Positions 60,981-64,000 of a DNA stretch of 64,000 bases are shown in pieces. The translations under genes were made by a program, and so were the position numbers. This DNA comes from Chrysoperla carnea. Its lineage: Eukaryota; Arthropoda; Insecta; Neuroptera; Chrysopidae. Within the stretch, counting starts at the first letter, position 1. Each line of letters begins with the position of its first letter. The stretch covers positions 42,913,172 to 42,977,171 of the forward strand of contig NC_058339.1 of the NCBI RefSeq assembly GCF_905475395.1. The letters run 5' to 3'. The notes under the pieces are model-generated. The model made no database searches. It was not told the origin of the DNA and worked only from the letters and a program-made list of their open reading frames with translations.

Positions 60981-61260
60981 AGCAATATTCTGAAATATTC
61001 AACAAAATGGATTAAGAAAGTATCTCGGGGGTTTTCGAGGTAGCTGAACACGATTTCGAGGTTAGAATATGGATATACGCCTCCTCTTTCTAGGATGATT
61101 CTTCCCAACATTAGCCTAACACATCAATATTCTGAAAATATTTAACAAAATCAATTAAAAATGAATACTCGGAGGTTCTTGGGGTCGTGGATCATAGTTC
61201 TGAAGTGAAAATTTTCATATACTCCCCCTCTCCTGGGGTAATTCGCCCGTGCTGATCCAA
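60981..61260. repeat. Diverged 140-bp tandem duplication after UGT gene 3
   Basis: Unit 60981-61107 and unit 61121-61260 share CAATATTCTGAAA-ATAT, AACAAAAT, CTCGG(G/A)GGTT, a GAGGT/GGGTC block and ATATACNCC(T/C)CCTC. The gap and point differences show that the duplication is old or that two related elements inserted side by side. Confidence 0.6.
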
Positions 61261-64000
61261 AGCAGCAACTGTAAATAGTGTATACACCGTTTACACCGAG
61301 TGTAAATAAAAAAGAAATTCATATTACACTATATTAATAGATAATAACATAACCTTTCTGAATATATTTTCAGTGCATTACATCATGAAAAAAGAACAAA
61401 CTTGAATTTAAAATTAAGGATGTTCGAGCAGAGCAGTCATTCAAAATTTTTACTTCCTTGTACAAGATAAAGAAAAGATTTGTGTAATCGTAGACAATTC
61501 AATGCTGAATTTTCAACGGAGCTGAATTTTCAACTTGAGCAATGAATAGTTCAGTTTCGTCACTACGTCCGTATACATATGTGAACAAGTGAGCTTTTAC
61601 TCAAAAATTAATTTTGTAGCTCATCTGAACCTTGGATTTAAAAAAATTTAAATTTTGAATATTTTATAAAAGTTAAGAAGGTCACAAGGGCTAGAATCGT
61701 GTCAACCGAAGGCCGTGTTTTTTTGTAGCCCCCACTTCCCCGTCCTGTAATTCAAAGAATTTGTTATATTTTTTTACAATTGTTTTGTTATATTTTTAAA
61801 ATTTCAATTAATATCATATGAAAAATGGCTACAAAAATATTTTTAATTTTTTCATAAATTTGGTTAGAAAAATGCCTTCAATTTAGGCTTCTTGACTAAA
61901 ATACCCCCTTTATATAGGATTAAAGATGTACTTTAAAAAAATTTTTGATTTTTGTTTTAAACGGCTTGCAAAAATAAGCTACGTTTCATTTTTATAAAAA
62001 TATAAATATATACATCATTTCGATCGTACATCCTTAAGAATATATAATAAATACAATACTGACCCAGTTAAAATAAGATAAATAAGTCCCGCATATCATA
62101 AACAAACAGTAATAAAATCAGAATGATAGATGTCATTTCTCATAATTATAATGTTCATTAGTGCATTCTAATTTATCATTCGGGCAAAGGTTATCAATTA
62201 ATTAATGAAAAAATAGATGACAGTGATACATGTTATATTATTGGAGAAATTAATTCAATGTTTGTCACTGAGAATAACAAAAGGGTGATAAAGGTGGACT
62301 CGCAAAGGCAAACAATGTATTTTTAAAAATACCTGTGATTTTTTACCGAATTTTTTCACCCATACTTTTAATGAATTTGCTAAGGAAATGGAGCTTTAAC
62401 TTTTATACAGATGACGGGATTTTGAAAAAAATTCTTCAAAAATTCATCGATCCCACTTATATAAGATGTCGAAAATGATCATCGTTAAAATATCCTTGTA
62501 CTTTTTAAGTTTTATCTTATCTTTTACCTTGGTTTATCAAGCACTTATCAAATTGTATAATAGGCGTGCCAAGCGCAGAAATTGCGCTTCAACTTTGAAT
62601 GACTGAAACTTTTTTTTGCAATACCTAAATCTTACTATTTATTTTAAGACTATTATGTAAGGTTTTAAGAATGTGGTATTCCTGGCACATAAACAGTTTT
62701 GTTTTGGAGTTTTTATTTTATGAGGCTAAAAAATGTTTTTTTATGGCAATTTTTAAATTTATCAAAGAATAAAGATAGAATCTTATTTTATAATAACCTG
62801 TTATTCATTTTTTATTCTAAATATCAATCAACAAAATCATGTAAAAATAAATAAAAACTAAAAATAAAAAAAAATAAAAAACTAACACCACAGGACATCA
62901 CACCACTCCTTATAAGTTCATTCACGTCGCGCCGGGTTAATTAAAGTTAAAAGGACTATATTGAGTTAATTTATATAAAAATAGAATTTCTGCTGTATCC
63001 CGTCGTTTACTCAACAAATCTGTCAAGCATGCATACAGTGCGAGGACCAAACTAATGTGCCATTTTATTTTAAGATGTTAAGAAAACATTTATGTCTTGT
63101 AAAGTTAAACGAAGTGTTAAGATCTCGCTCCTTCTCACTTCGAACCAGAGTGTGACACCCAATTGTGTAGGGATTGGAAATTGGCGATTTTGTTTTGCTT
63201 ATAACTAACGATGAAACATTTGGAGTGATTAAGATGTAATTGATTAATTTTACATTTATCTAATTGATTAATACAACTCAAATATTTTTATTGCCAAACT
63301 AACCTACATCAATTCTCAAAAAAACAGAAAAATAAAATTATTGAAATATCGCTGCATTACGGATTCACGGTCTATTTCATGATCAACAGCTTCAAATTAA
63401 TACAAAATAGTTTTTTTTTTTTTTTTTTTTTTTTTGATCAAGGGAAAAATAGCTATTTAAGTATTTATAATAATTAATTACAAAACCAATCAAATGTAAG
63501 AGAATATTACACAATTTATTAATAAATTGTAAATTGAATTCAGACCTCAGATAAAAAATTAATAATTTCATTGAAATTCCAGTTTATAACCTAAAACAAC
63601 AAATTGTTAGTTCTTTTTACAAGATATCAATTTCAAAATACCAAATTATAGCACAATGACTTCATATTTAATTGTTTAATTATTGTCAGTAATTATCTCC
63701 GTAATGTTGACTGATTTATTTCTTGTTTTATTTAATTACTATGTTCATAAATTACTTTCAATTTGCTACATGTCTGTAAACCTAGGCACCACAAACGTAG
63801 GACGAAATGTAAATATTCTTACGATATAGAGTGGCAAAAAAGAGCATTTGAAGAGGATTTTAGTTTAGCTTAAGCTATCTTCGTTCTGTGTTCGAACGAG
63901 TGTGACTTACCGGCTGTAAAAATTTATTTTGATAAAAAAATTTTTGATCATTTAAACTAGCTGTTCATGTACATACATTATTAAGAATTTCATAGAAGCA
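61261..64000. other. AT-rich DNA without recognised gene
   Basis: No coding or RNA feature was recognised. A run of 25 T lies at 63411-63435. A less AT-rich patch at 62885-62935 and another at 63780-63920 carry no frame I can support. Confidence 0.4.

Noticed and set aside
1..64000. CRISPR arrays, operons, prophage, riboswitches
   Set aside because: The intron-containing genes and insect mobile elements show a eukaryotic nuclear locus. The tandem repeats here lack spacer structure.

Overview
The window looks like nuclear DNA from an insect. It is very AT-rich and mostly non-coding, it has short GT-AG introns with T-rich acceptors, and it carries an irritans-type mariner fragment and a GGTTAGGTT-type short interspersed element. 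The coding part is a cluster of insect-type UDP-glycosyltransferase (UGT) genes. Two of the dispersed repeat families (one ending in AACCGACTTC, one with GGGTTCCGTA/CCCCGAACC motifs) resemble repeats I remember as common in Lepidoptera. That is memory, not a search, so I do not assign an order.

Layout. From 1 to about 45 kb I find no intact gene. This part is repeats and unassigned AT-rich DNA: a 516-bp array of a 7-bp unit (2.88-3.40 kb), a long hairpin with protein-like arms (6.46-7.11 kb), a fold-back at 9.86-10.40 kb, two more hairpins at 15.6 and 16.7 kb, a long-TIR element (20.60-21.63 kb), three copies of a nested-palindrome TIR element (17.04, 25.24 and 34.99 kb), an LTR-like unit (31.1-31.6 kb) and a probable Ty3/Gypsy integrase tail (33.7 kb). 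They are followed by a 5S-rRNA-like sequence split by an insertion (38.42-38.66 kb), a fold-back mariner (38.68-39.19 kb) and another inverted-repeat element (43.79-44.90 kb). A short exon-like island at 4.06-4.24 kb is unassigned.

From 45.9 to 60.9 kb there are three complete UGT genes in tandem on the + strand (517, 517 and 513 residues). Each has four coding exons with the same intron phases (0, 1, 2), and each has a splice acceptor directly before its ATG, so at least one 5' noncoding exon lies upstream. Genes 1 and 2 are recent duplicates with an almost identical tract in exon 1. Gene 3 is an older paralogue. The 5' intron proposed for gene 2 contains a dispersed element built of about 314-bp tandem units, three of which carry the palindrome TGACGTCA. 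From 61 kb on I see a small duplication, low-complexity DNA and no gene.

Function. The three enzymes are predicted ER-membrane glycosyltransferases that move a sugar from a UDP-sugar (usually UDP-glucose in insects) to small lipophilic acceptors such as plant compounds, insecticides, pigments or hormones. Acceptor specificity cannot be read from the sequence. No operon, CRISPR array, functional tRNA or prokaryotic feature was found.
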